DNA of 59,932 nucleotides, taken from NCBI GenBank assembly GCA_919901565.1, contig CAKKPE010000058.1:1-59932 (forward strand). Reading direction: 5' to 3'. How positions within the stretch are numbered: position 1 is the first letter of the stretch; every line of letters begins with the position of its first letter. Made by a program: the position numbers and the translations under genes. The notes below the pieces were generated by a model. It did no database searches. It was not told where the DNA came from and saw nothing but the letters and a program-made list of their open reading frames with translations. Below, one piece after another: positions 27,118-35,547 of this stretch. The stretch comes from a bacterium (GTDB taxonomy: Bacteria > CG2-30-53-67).

Positions 27118-27996
27118 TTATTTGAGAGATGAGAGGACCTTGTCCATGAAGTCGAACCAGTCCGTTGTTCCGGATGCGCCCACGTCGTTGGGGAGAACGA
27201 TCACCCTGATTCCGGTCTTGGCCGCCAGGGTCTCCGACTCTTTCATTCCATATATCTCTGTAGTGAGAAGCCCGTCCGGTTTTGTCCGCCTGATGTTCTC
27301 CATCAGTGTTACAATATGGCCGGCGGAAGGCGGTATCCCAGGCTTCGGCTCCACGTAATCGGTGATCTGAAAGCCGAACTCAAAAGCCAGGTACTCGAAC
27401 AGCCGGTGATAGGCGATGAATTTCTTCCCCTGCAGTTGGTTTGCATGCCACTCTTTCTGCCGCTCCTTGAGCTTCAGCGCGAATTCCTGAAAGTTGGAGC
27501 GATAGAAATCAGCGTCGGCCCGGTCCAATTCGGACAGGGCGGCTGTCATCCCCTCGGCGACACGGAGAATATTACTGGGAGAATAGTGGTAGTGAGGGTT
27601 CCCGAGCGGATGGACGTCTCCCATGCTCCGGTCCACCGCGGTCTGCTTTTCCAATACCTTTACGAACCGGGAGCAATCGAAGTTGCCCGGCTTGCCGGGG
27701 AGTATTTTCGGATTTTTGGCCGATTCCATGATCAGCGGGAGATACCCGATCTCGAGGTCGAGGCCGTTGTACATGAGGAGATCAGCCTTCCGAGCAGCGA
27801 GAATCATCCCCGGCTTGGCCTCCACGATGTGCGGGTCCTGGCTTGGTTTCACCAGAATAGAAACGCTGATCTTGTCCTTTCCGATTTCCCTGGCCAGGCT
27901 GCCGACCCACGGGAGGGTGGCGACAACGTTCAGTCCGGCAAGGGCCTGGCCCGCGAGTGCCGATACCATCAAGAGTGCGAGAAAAAATACGCGCAT
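27118..27996 (-). CDS. Zinc/manganese ABC transporter solute-binding protein (ZnuA family)
   Basis: A 292-residue periplasmic protein with a clear signal peptide (MRVFFLALLMVSALAGQALA). Cluster A-I metal ligands appear as QDPHIVEAKPG, NPHYHYSP and IAYHRLFEYLAFEFG, with a late Glu in TTEIYGMKESE. The typical His-rich loop of ZnuA is short here. It follows the porin gene after 9 bases. The metal is probably zinc, judged from the family and the His/Cys peptide in the same operon. Confidence 0.88.
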   Translation of the reverse strand: MRVFFLALLMVSALAGQALAGLNVVATLPWVGSLAREIGKDKISVSILVKPSQDPHIVEAKPGMILAARKADLLMYNGLDLEIGYLPLIMESAKNPKILPGKPGNFDCSRFVKVLEKQTAVDRSMGDVHPLGNPHYHYSPSNILRVAEGMTAALSELDRADADFYRSNFQEFALKLKERQKEWHANQLQGKKFIAYHRLFEYLAFEFGFQITDYVEPKPGIPPSAGHIVTLMENIRRTKPDGLLTTEIYGMKESETLAAKTGIRVIVLPNDVGASGTTDWFDFMDKVLSSLK

Positions 27997-28005
27997 GGTT
28001 GCCTC

Positions 28006-29352
28006 CTAAAAAGCGTGGGCGGCGTGGGCGCCGATCCCGAAAATAAGTTGAACGAAAAATTCATTGTTGGCTCTGTCGTCACGGGCCGAACGGTCGCGGG
28101 TATACTGGAACCGGATGCGGGAGAATTCGGTTGGATTGTAATCGACGCTCCCTGTTACCCGCCACGGCTTGGTGCCCAGATTCTGCTGTATGCCGGCCTG
28201 CTCGAACGAGTCGGCGAAGAGCTCCAGCATGTCGTAACGGGCGCCGAACCGCCAGCGGTCCAACTGGTAGATTCCTTGGGCATAGAAGCCGTCCTGCCGA
28301 CGTTTTAACGAATCAACATTTGCAGTTACAGCATCGGTCAGGTTTCCGTTTTGGGTCAGGGAGAGGTATTCGCTTTGGAGTATCAAGCCTTGCTGCTTTG
28401 AGGGTTTCCATTTCCAGACCGCTTCCATGCCATAGAGAGCGCTCTTGCCGCTGAACTCTGCTCCGTCCAAGATGTTGGTATTCCTTGTTTTGCCGAACAG
28501 AACCGAAGGACCGAAATAAAAGGTTGAGTTCTCGGTTGTTTCAAAAGAGCTTTTAATAAAAAAGGAGAAGCCATGCGACCCCGATTGGGCGTCCTTGCCG
28601 AAGAGCAGGTCGTTCTCCCCTTGCAGCGCCTCGGCGCCCAGAAGCGTATAGACCGGCAGGGAGGGGAGATACGTTACCTGGACACCCTTTTCGCCTCCCA
28701 ACCCCTCGGGTCCCAGAAATGCCCTGTACGGCAGCGCGATGTCGGCAAAATCCCAGGCATGGGGATGTTGTGCGTCAAGACGGCTGAAATTGCTCTTGAA
28801 CTTACCTCCTTTTACCTGGAGTCCCTCCGGCAGGGAGGTGGTGACGAAATAAGCCTCTTCGAGTTCTATCCCGTCTTCAGTGACCGGCAGATTCGAGTAG
28901 AGATTGAAATAAGGATCAACCGGGGAGAAGAGGAACAGTTCCGCAGCCCGCAGATTAAATCCGTTGTTCTGCTCAGGCGGAACTGTGGTGAACCCGGGAA
29001 TACCGCTTTTCACCAGCTCCGCATCCTTTCGGTTTGAGGAGTAGTAAAAGGTATCAAGTACCAGAGAAATGTTGGGATTTGTCATGGATGAGCCGCCGAA
29101 AAAGCCGGTAACTTCCTGCGGTCTGGCCTCTTCCTGAGGCTTCCCGCCGGTCTTTGCCGCCTCGTCTCTCTTTCCCGGTCCCAGTTCCTCCTTGAGTCCG
29201 TTGATGACCTTCTGTTGCTCCTCGATGGTCTTGCCCTGTTGCTTTATTGTCTCCTCAAGGACCGTGAGCCGGGAATCAATATCCGATCCAAATGACCTGA
29301 CTGCAAAGGAAAAAACAAACAGAAACAAAAAGAACGCGGTCTTTTTACGCAT
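28006..29352 (-). CDS. Outer-membrane porin-like protein of the metal-uptake operon
   Basis: The protein has a signal peptide (KKTAFFLFLFVFSFAVRSFG), then a short coiled coil (VLEETIKQQGKTIEEQQKVI) and a long region of alternating hydrophobic and polar residues typical of an outer-membrane beta-barrel, ending in Phe. The start is ATG 29352, which has GGAGGAATCC before it; the frame is open up to 29394. It lies upstream of the zinc-type binding protein and permease and may be the outer-membrane port for the metal. I do not recognise a named family. Confidence 0.8.
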   Translation of the reverse strand: MRKKTAFFLFLFVFSFAVRSFGSDIDSRLTVLEETIKQQGKTIEEQQKVINGLKEELGPGKRDEAAKTGGKPQEEARPQEVTGFFGGSSMTNPNISLVLDTFYYSSNRKDAELVKSGIPGFTTVPPEQNNGFNLRAAELFLFSPVDPYFNLYSNLPVTEDGIELEEAYFVTTSLPEGLQVKGGKFKSNFSRLDAQHPHAWDFADIALPYRAFLGPEGLGGEKGVQVTYLPSLPVYTLLGAEALQGENDLLFGKDAQSGSHGFSFFIKSSFETTENSTFYFGPSVLFGKTRNTNILDGAEFSGKSALYGMEAVWKWKPSKQQGLILQSEYLSLTQNGNLTDAVTANVDSLKRRQDGFYAQGIYQLDRWRFGARYDMLELFADSFEQAGIQQNLGTKPWRVTGSVDYNPTEFSRIRFQYTRDRSARDDRANNEFFVQLIFGIGAHAAHAF

Positions 29353-29436
29353 GGATTCCTCCGTTTCAAAAGAGGTGCTTTGCAGGACGGACAACTGAGG
29401 TCCTGCAGGAATACGTTCGCTATGTCCGAAACGGAG

Positions 29437-29730
29437 TTACGCTGGAGGAGCCCGGCCTGTGATGTGAGACAAGCGAATCGAATGGGAAAAGAGTGGTTGC
29501 TGAGGACGATCTACGGTGGAAACTACGTGGAGGATTTCGAGAGGATTCGAGACAAAGCATGCCGGTGTTACATGACTGCCGGCGACGCATATCGAGCAGT
29601 TGGGGTGAAGTTCGTTGTCACTGTGATGGTGCAATGCCGTTGCGAGAACGAACAGCAGGAAAAGAGACAGGAGCGCCGCTGTCGCTGCTGTGAAAATCCT
29701 TGTTCGCTTATAGCTGTTCCCTCTCTGCAT
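29437..29730 (-). CDS. Small membrane protein with His/Cys metal-binding-like motif
   Basis: A 97-residue protein with a strong ribosome-binding site (GGAGG, 6 bases before ATG 29730) and one hydrophobic helix (TAALLSLFLLFVLATAL). An outward segment follows, HHHSDNELHPNCSICVAGSH, containing His-His-His, further His and Cys-x-x-Cys. It is the first gene of the porin, binding protein and permease operon, and a good promoter stands before it. The motif suggests zinc or other metal binding or sensing. The function is unknown. Confidence 0.75.
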   Translation of the reverse strand: MQRGNSYKRTRIFTAATAALLSLFLLFVLATALHHHSDNELHPNCSICVAGSHVTPACFVSNPLEILHVVSTVDRPQQPLFSHSIRLSHITGRAPPA

Positions 29731-29759
29731 CGAAGGCCTCCCAATAGAAATCGTTTTTA

Positions 29760-29788
29760 ATAATATGCATTCTTCAGTCTAAAGTCAA
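29760..29788 (-). promoter_or_regulatory. Sigma-70 type promoter for the metal-uptake operon
   Basis: On the minus strand TTGACT (29783-29788) is followed by 17 bases and TATTAT (29760-29765), about 30 bases before the first start codon. The overlapping ATGCAT may be part of an operator, but I could not fit a known Zur box. Confidence 0.75.
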
Positions 29789-29834
29789 TGGTGAAATGAG
29801 CTTTTTATTTTCAAATACTACGGTGTAGCCTTTT

Positions 29835-31133
29835 TTATTCATCCCCCGGCATAGCCGAGGGGTGAGCTTGGGAATTACTTGAAAAACGGGGGTCTCTGAC
29901 CATAAAAACAAGGACAAGGAGGCCGATGAAGGTGAGAGATGCGGAGGCCATGAAGACCGTCTGATAAGAAAAGTGGTCCACGACCAACCCCCCTATGATC
30001 GGGGACAAAGCAAAAACCGGGGCGGCAAAAGTGTTGGAAAGGCCGATATAAAGCGGCCTTTCCTCGGGAGGGCAGAACTCCAGGACGATATTCATGTTCG
30101 AGACCAGGGTGGCACTGATATAACCGCCGGCAAAGAGAAAGGAGGCGTAGAAAAAGATTTCGGACCGGGCTGTTAAAGCAGTGAGGGCGGCCATGATGCT
30201 CATCAGCGCTGATATGGCCATGCTGATTTTGTGTCCATACCGGTCCCCAATGGCGCCCCAGAGAAGGCCGGTCACCGCCTGTGATCCCAGGAATAGTGCT
30301 GTGAAGATACCGGCGTAGCTGCTTGGAAGATGAAAATGTTCCACGGCATAAACCGAATAGAGTGACAGGGAGAGATTCGTGAAGGCGATCAGGGTATAGG
30401 ATATATTGTAATAAAGAAAATTGGTGTCCCTGCGCAGGACTCCGGGGAGGGATTTTAAAAAACGGACCAGTTTGATTTTTTTCTTGACCACAGGATACGG
30501 GATCTCGCGCGTCAGGGAAAAGAAAAACAGGGAAAAATTAAAAATAATGAATGCCGTTGCGAAACAGAGGGCGAAGTTGTAGGGGAAAGGGAATTCCCTG
30601 ATGATAAAGAAGGTAAGGATGGCGCCTGGAATGGCCAGGATCCTGCCCAGCGTGAATCGGATCCCCATGAAGATCCCGCGTTTTTGAGGGAGAATGATCC
30701 TCCCCATCATGTCCAGCCAGGGGGGGATGACGAGCCCCCATCCTGTGGTGAATATCAGATACAGGGAAAAAAAGATGACCAGGGGATAGGGTGATGGCAA
30801 TGGCACGATCAGCGGAAGGATCACGGCCAGAATCAGCCAGGGGAGGCGCATCAGGGCTCCAACAAAAACCACCATGGCTTTCTTCATGGGCATGGATTCG
30901 ATGTAATGAGCGGAGAAGATCTGGGGGATAAAGATGCCGACCATGGTCAGAGAATGTACCATACTGATGGTGAATTTGCTCTCCGTGAACATCCTCAGGA
31001 ATACAGGGAGCACGGTGATATGTGAGATCATGCTCCCTCCCAGGGCGAAGAAGATGCCGTCCAGCCATCCGATGGAGATGTTCCACCTGTGATGGCGTTT
31101 AACCGAATGCTGAAATTGTTCCATGGGATCCAT
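29835..31133 (-). CDS. Major facilitator superfamily transporter, substrate unknown
   Basis: A 432-residue protein with about twelve hydrophobic helices and a polar mid-loop (residues about 205-220, REIPYPVVKKKIKL). MFS-like turns include GAIGDRYGHKISMAIS between later helices and EERPLYIGLSNTFAAPVFALSP. The N-terminus is cytoplasmic and basic. I cannot name a substrate. It stands alone on the minus strand between the metal operon and a non-coding repeat. Start is ATG 31133 or 31124. Confidence 0.85.
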   Translation of the reverse strand: MDPMEQFQHSVKRHHRWNISIGWLDGIFFALGGSMISHITVLPVFLRMFTESKFTISMVHSLTMVGIFIPQIFSAHYIESMPMKKAMVVFVGALMRLPWLILAVILPLIVPLPSPYPLVIFFSLYLIFTTGWGLVIPPWLDMMGRIILPQKRGIFMGIRFTLGRILAIPGAILTFFIIREFPFPYNFALCFATAFIIFNFSLFFFSLTREIPYPVVKKKIKLVRFLKSLPGVLRRDTNFLYYNISYTLIAFTNLSLSLYSVYAVEHFHLPSSYAGIFTALFLGSQAVTGLLWGAIGDRYGHKISMAISALMSIMAALTALTARSEIFFYASFLFAGGYISATLVSNMNIVLEFCPPEERPLYIGLSNTFAAPVFALSPIIGGLVVDHFSYQTVFMASASLTFIGLLVLVFMVRDPRFSSNSQAHPSAMPGDE

Positions 31134-31216
31134 GTGAAAAAATATAGCATAGATACCTGTTTGCTTAAAGAAAAGTTTAGTTATTCCATAAGAAATGTTG
31201 AACGGCTATAAAAATA

Positions 31217-31603
31217 AAAGATAAATAATCAAAAATCAAAATGACAGAGTAAAAATAAAAAATGAATATCATGACGAGTTCTGAGATTGACTTTTTTATG
31301 ACTCAAATTTATTGACGTGCGATAGAATGGGAGATCTCATGAGTTATTCGTGATCGGGTGCATCGGGGTGTTGCCTGTTTGGAAACTCATGTTTTGAATC
31401 CAGGGCAGAATTTTCACCAGTATTCGCTTTCCGCTAAGTTCCAAGCTCTTTTCAGAGCGAAGCTATTAGCGAATACGGAATGCCTCGGCACGAAAGAGGA
31501 TATGCCATTTTTATATTTTGATTTGTCATTTTGATTTTTTATCTTTGATCTTTGATTTCCAATTCCTGCGTGGATCAACTTAAGCATGAAAGAGGCAAAA
31601 GTT
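31217..31603. repeat. MITE-like dispersed repeat, copy 2, with an inserted hairpin
   Basis: Second copy of the element at 5811-6149, in the same orientation. The shared parts are the AAAATCAAAATGAC ends, TTTATTGACGTGCGATAGA and TTGAATCCAGGGCAG. This copy has about 70 extra bases (near 31412-31490). They form a hairpin whose outer arms are GTATTCGCT (31420-31428) and AGCGAATAC (31468-31476). No coding potential is seen. Confidence 0.75.
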
Positions 31604-31796
31604 TAATGAACATGGCATGCCGCTCCGGGAATTCCGGCCCATATGCCCCTGACTCATCTTATGCATGGGATCGGGAAGGTTTCATGGGCCTTACTCAACT
31701 ACGGACTGTTTCTCCGGAAAAGTAGATTGCAACATGTCATGAATCCCATATAATTTGTATTAAGAGAGGTTTTTTATTGAAAAAATAAAAAATAAT

Positions 31797-31825
31797 TTGA
31801 CAAAAATCATTATGCTGTCTATAAT
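31797..31825 (+). promoter_or_regulatory. Near-consensus sigma-70 promoter for yicC-remA-gmk-rpoZ-coaBC
   Basis: TTGACA at 31797-31802, exactly 17 bases and a perfect TATAAT at 31820-31825, about 30 bases before the yicC start codon. Confidence 0.9.
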
Positions 31826-31855
31826 CGGAGAATTCAAAGACGAAAAGGTTAAAGA

Positions 31856-32725
31856 ATGATTAAAAGTATGACCGGATTCGGTCGGGGGGAGTCTGAAGGG
31901 TGGATTACCGAGCTTCGCTCTGTTAACCATCGTTTCGGAGAAATTTCTTATAAAATACCCCGAAACCTTGCATCTTTAGACGGTCGGTTCAGGGAAAAGA
32001 TTAAAAAAAGGGTTAAACGGGGCCGACTGGATATAAGCTGCAGTCCGGAAAATTCTCGTAGAAACGAGGCGCTGACTTTTTTTCTGGATGAAGCCCTGGC
32101 GGATCAGGTATATGGTCTTCTCAAGCGTCTGAACGAACGGTACGGGTTTCGGCAGGATCCGGATCTGAAGGACATGACGGCCTTCCGGGAGATCTTCAGG
32201 ACTCAAGAGGAGAGTCCGGACATCGAGCGGATCTGGGAGACGGTCTGTCCATCGTTGGAAGCTGCGCTGGACTCTTTGGATCAGATGCGTGTTGCAGAGG
32301 GAGAGAACCTGGTCCAGGGGATCAAAGAATCCATGCGTCTAATCCAAGGTTTCTGCCGGAAATGCATGGAGCGGTCTCCTCAGATTGTGGAGATGTACAG
32401 AGAGAGGCTTTTAAAACGGTTCAAGGAACTTCTTCCCGAGAATGGACTGGATCAGGGGCGTCTGTTGCAGGAGGTCCTCCTCTTTTCGGATCGAAGCGAT
32501 ATCGGAGAGGAGTTGACACGCTTAATGAGCCATATTCATCAGGTTCATGACGCCATAGATGGTGAAGGGCCCCATGGAAGGAGATTGGAATTCCTTCTGC
32601 AGGAAATGAACCGGGAGGTTAATACCATAGGGTCCAAAGGGAACGATCTTCTGGTCAGCCAGTGGGTGGTGGAATGTAAATGCGAATTGGAAAAAATAAG
32701 AGAACAGATTCAAAATGTGGAATAA
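31856..32725 (+). CDS. yicC: YicC-family endoribonuclease
   Basis: YicC proteins are RNA-processing endoribonucleases; the E. coli protein promotes decay of the RyhB small RNA. The 289-residue protein begins MIKSMTGFGRGESEGW with SVNHRFGEISYKIPRNL. It ends with the conserved GRRLEFLLQEMNREVNTIGSKGNDLL and VVECKCELEKIREQIQNVE, the DUF1732 part. First gene of the yicC-remA-gmk-rpoZ-coaBC run; start ATG 31856. Confidence 0.95.
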   Translation: MIKSMTGFGRGESEGWITELRSVNHRFGEISYKIPRNLASLDGRFREKIKKRVKRGRLDISCSPENSRRNEALTFFLDEALADQVYGLLKRLNERYGFRQDPDLKDMTAFREIFRTQEESPDIERIWETVCPSLEAALDSLDQMRVAEGENLVQGIKESMRLIQGFCRKCMERSPQIVEMYRERLLKRFKELLPENGLDQGRLLQEVLLFSDRSDIGEELTRLMSHIHQVHDAIDGEGPHGRRLEFLLQEMNREVNTIGSKGNDLLVSQWVVECKCELEKIREQIQNVE

Positions 32726-32845
32726 ACTTGCAACGCGGCTTTTTTTTGTTTATCATGTCCACGATCTTGTAATCGTGGTCTGACTTGGACGGTATAAATA
32801 AACAATCGGTTGTATCGGATCGTAACTTAAGAGGGGGATGCGCCT

Positions 32846-33127
32846 ATGGCAAAAGATCTCATCAACATCGGTTATGGTAATGTGGTTGTTGCAGACCGCA
32901 TCGTGGCGGTAGTGACCCCGAGTTCTGCCCCGATGAAGAGACTCAAAGAGGTTGCAAAAGGATCGGGAAAACTGATCGATGCAACTCAGGGGCGAAGAAC
33001 CAGGGCCATCCTGATTACAGACAGTGACCATATCATTCTTTCCGCTGTTCAGGCCGAAACCATCAGCCAGAGGTTCTTCACCAAAGCAGAAAAAGAGATG
33101 TTTGAAACCGATAAAGGTGAAGAATAG
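32846..33127 (+). CDS. remA: RemA-family (DUF370) regulator
   Basis: RemA of Bacillus is a DNA-binding activator of matrix genes that forms ring-like oligomers. The 93-residue protein has [32 protein letters not shown] and [23 protein letters not shown], both typical of DUF370. RemA commonly lies before gmk in deltaproteobacteria and Firmicutes. Targets in this organism are unknown. GAGGGGGATG before the start gives a good ribosome-binding site. Confidence 0.93.
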   Translation: MAKDLINIGYGNVVVADRIVAVVTPSSAPMKRLKEVAKGSGKLIDATQGRRTRAILITDSDHIILSAVQAETISQRFFTKAEKEMFETDKGEE

Positions 33128-33257
33128 TCAGGAATGATAGACTGGCCCCTGTTGATCTTCCGGATCAGCGGCTTCGCTATTCTTCATGTTTCTCTATCGC
33201 TATTTGGTATTCAATCAAGATCTATCTCACGAACAGAGATTGGAAAAGGAGATGTGA

Positions 33258-33875
33258 GTGAACTGGAAGGGGATCTTGCTGGTCCTTTCCGCGCCTTCCG
33301 GCGCCGGGAAGACCTCCCTTTGTCAGGCTGCGGTGAAACTGATCCCGCGTCTTATGCATTCAGTCTCCTACACAACCCGTTCTCCCCGGGATGGAGAGGT
33401 ACATGGCCGTGACTATTGTTTTGTAGATGAACAAGCCTTCGAGAACATGAAGCGGGAAGGGGAGTTTATCGAGTGGGCACGGGTTCATGGACACCTTTAT
33501 GGCACTTCCAGGAAGGCGCTTCACGACATTCAAAAACAAGGATCAGATGTCATTCTCGACATTGATGCGCAGGGCGCCCTGAAGTTGATGCCCCTGAAGG
33601 AACTGAATGCCGTGTTTGTATTCGTGGTGACCCCAACGTTTGCTGAACTCGAAACAAGGCTTCGAAACCGGCGTTCAGATCCGGAGGAAGAGATTCAGCT
33701 GCGGTTGAGAAAAGCCCGGGACGAGATTGCACAGTTTGAAAAGTATGACTATCTGCTGGTGAACGATGATTTCGATAAGGCCCTTAAGGACCTTGCATCC
33801 ATACTGACGGCCTCGCGCTGCTCTGTCAAACAGGTAGATCATCAATGGCTTGAAAAGGAATTTATCCGGGAATAG
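33258..33875 (+). CDS. gmk: Guanylate kinase
   Basis: Gmk phosphorylates GMP to GDP. The 205-residue protein has the P-loop SAPSGAGKTSLC, the GMP-binding SVSYTTRSPRDGEVHGRDYCFV and the YGTSRKALHDIQKQGSDVILDID segment, and RRSDPEEEIQLRLRKAR in the lid. The start is GTG 33258 after AAAAGGAGAT. Normal length. Confidence 0.97.
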   Translation: MNWKGILLVLSAPSGAGKTSLCQAAVKLIPRLMHSVSYTTRSPRDGEVHGRDYCFVDEQAFENMKREGEFIEWARVHGHLYGTSRKALHDIQKQGSDVILDIDAQGALKLMPLKELNAVFVFVVTPTFAELETRLRNRRSDPEEEIQLRLRKARDEIAQFEKYDYLLVNDDFDKALKDLASILTASRCSVKQVDHQWLEKEFIRE

Positions 33876-33977
33876 GGCAGGAGAACCGTTTCATGCGCAC
33901 CTTGTTAAAAAGAGGATGTGCTTTGCATTTTGTGTAAACCGCTGGAGTGCGGTAATTCTTCAGGGAGGAAAAAAAGA

Positions 33978-34310
33978 ATGGCTATTTTATCTCCTTTAGA
34001 GATTCAAGAGATGAAGATTGAGACCAGCAGATTCCGTCTGTCGCAGCTTGCAGCACAGAGGGCAAAGATGCTGATCAGGGGGGCGAAACCTTTAGTTGAA
34101 ACACCTTATAAAAAACCCATCACTATTGCCCTGGAGGAGATCAAGATGGGTAAGGTTTCATACTATGGTCCGGAAGAATCGGCGAAAATCCGGAATGATA
34201 TGGAGAAACTGGTGAGAGATAAGGAAGAAGCCGAGGTCAAGGCGATACAGGAGAAGGAAAAAGCGGCTGCCCGGGCCAAGGTATCTAAAGAGTCAGACGA
34301 GGATTCATGA
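33978..34310 (+). CDS. rpoZ: RNA polymerase omega subunit (RpoZ)
   Basis: Omega helps fold the beta-prime subunit. The start ATG 33978 has AGGGAGGAAAAAA before it; the frame is open upstream to 33918, but that part is not family-like. The 110-residue protein shows SRFRLSQLAAQRAKMLIRGAKPLVE and KPITIALEEIKMGKVSY, as in deltaproteobacterial RpoZ. It lies in the usual gmk-rpoZ-coaBC order. The long Glu/Lys-rich C-terminal tail is unremarkable. Confidence 0.92.
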   Translation: MAILSPLEIQEMKIETSRFRLSQLAAQRAKMLIRGAKPLVETPYKKPITIALEEIKMGKVSYYGPEESAKIRNDMEKLVRDKEEAEVKAIQEKEKAAARAKVSKESDEDS

Positions 34311-34323
34311 GGAGTTTCCGAAA

Positions 34324-35517
34324 ATGTTGAACGGGATGCGGCTGTTGGTCGGGATCACCGGAGGGATTGCAGCATACAAGACTCCTTATCTCGTCCGAGG
34401 CCTGGTCAAGCAGGGTGCAAATGTCAGGCTTGTCATGACCCGAAACGCCGTTCATTTTGTTGCACCCCTGACACTTCAAACCCTTTCCGGGTCAGCGGTA
34501 CTAAGAGAGATGTTCGGGACCGGAGAAGGGTCTTCCATGTCCCATATCGAGTGGGCTGCAGATATCCACCTCATGATGATCGCACCGGCCACGGCCAATT
34601 TTATAGGTAAGATGGCCAATGGGATCGCTGATGATCTCCTCTCCACCATGATACTTGCCGTGGAAGCACCCATCCTGGTTGTGCCGGCCATGAACAAAAG
34701 GATGTACAAAAACCCTGCCGTGGTGAGGAATATGGACGTCCTCCGCGGGCGAGGGGTACATATTCTTGAACCTGGAATCGGAGAACTGGCCTGCGGAGAA
34801 GAAGGGATCGGAAGAATGGCTGATGTGGAGGAAATCATCAGGACGGTCCGGAAACTCATGGTCCCTTCAGGACCTCTTTACGGGAAGAGGATTCTTGTTA
34901 CCGCAGGACCGACCGTGGAACCCATTGACCCGGTTCGTTACATTGGAAACCGGTCATCAGGAAAAATGGGATATGCGCTTGCGCAGGAAGCCCGGATCAT
35001 GGGAGCTTCCGTCACCCTGGTCAGCGGGCCGACCATGCTTGTCCCTCCTCAGGGGGTAAATGTTGTGCAGGTGCAGACGTCGCTGGAGATGCAGGAAGAG
35101 GTCCGGAAATATTTTCCGGACGTGGATGTCTTGATTATGGCCGCAGCGGTAGGAGACTTCCGGGCCGAATCCGTCCTTCCTGAAAAGATCAAGAGAGGTT
35201 CAGAACCACTCACACTGAAGCTGGTGCCCAATCCGGATATCCTTAAAGATCTCTCCATGCATCGAACGAGGCAAATCATGATCGGTTTTGCTGCAGAGAC
35301 CGGTCATCTTATGGATGAAGCTCGAAGGAAGATGAACGATAAAGGGCTCGATCTTCTTGTGGCCAACGATGTAAGCGAAAATGGGGTAGGTTTCGGTTCC
35401 GACAAAAATCGGGTGATTATTATGGACCGGAAAGGTGGCATGGAAGAGACGGACATCCTGCCGAAAGACCAGATCGCGCGAAAAATCCTCAATCACTTAA
35501 CCAGAAATTTTCTATAA
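34324..35517 (+). CDS. coaBC: Bifunctional phosphopantothenoylcysteine decarboxylase/synthetase (CoaBC)
   Basis: CoaBC makes 4'-phosphopantetheine from phosphopantothenate, cysteine and CTP. The CoaC half (about 1-180) has the flavin fold (GITGGIAAYKTPYLVRGL), the conserved SHIEWA and VPAMNKRMY, and the Cys loop ELACGEEGIGRM. The CoaB half (about 188-397) has TAGPTVEPIDPVRYIGNRSSGKMG and the synthetase Lys in LPEKIKR. Start ATG 34324. Confidence 0.97.
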   Translation: MLNGMRLLVGITGGIAAYKTPYLVRGLVKQGANVRLVMTRNAVHFVAPLTLQTLSGSAVLREMFGTGEGSSMSHIEWAADIHLMMIAPATANFIGKMANGIADDLLSTMILAVEAPILVVPAMNKRMYKNPAVVRNMDVLRGRGVHILEPGIGELACGEEGIGRMADVEEIIRTVRKLMVPSGPLYGKRILVTAGPTVEPIDPVRYIGNRSSGKMGYALAQEARIMGASVTLVSGPTMLVPPQGVNVVQVQTSLEMQEEVRKYFPDVDVLIMAAAVGDFRAESVLPEKIKRGSEPLTLKLVPNPDILKDLSMHRTRQIMIGFAAETGHLMDEARRKMNDKGLDLLVANDVSENGVGFGSDKNRVIIMDRKGGMEETDILPKDQIARKILNHLTRNFL

Positions 35518-35547
35518 GGATGACACGACTTTAAGCACAGATCCTCA

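Noticed and set aside
27316-28308. 330-codon open frame on the plus strand across the metal operon
   Set aside because: It overlaps the binding-protein and porin genes antisense, and those have signal peptides, motifs and ribosome-binding sites.
32759-32778. CCACGAT/ATCGTGG hairpin between yicC and remA as a terminator
   Set aside because: No T-run follows, and the downstream genes look like the same transcription unit.
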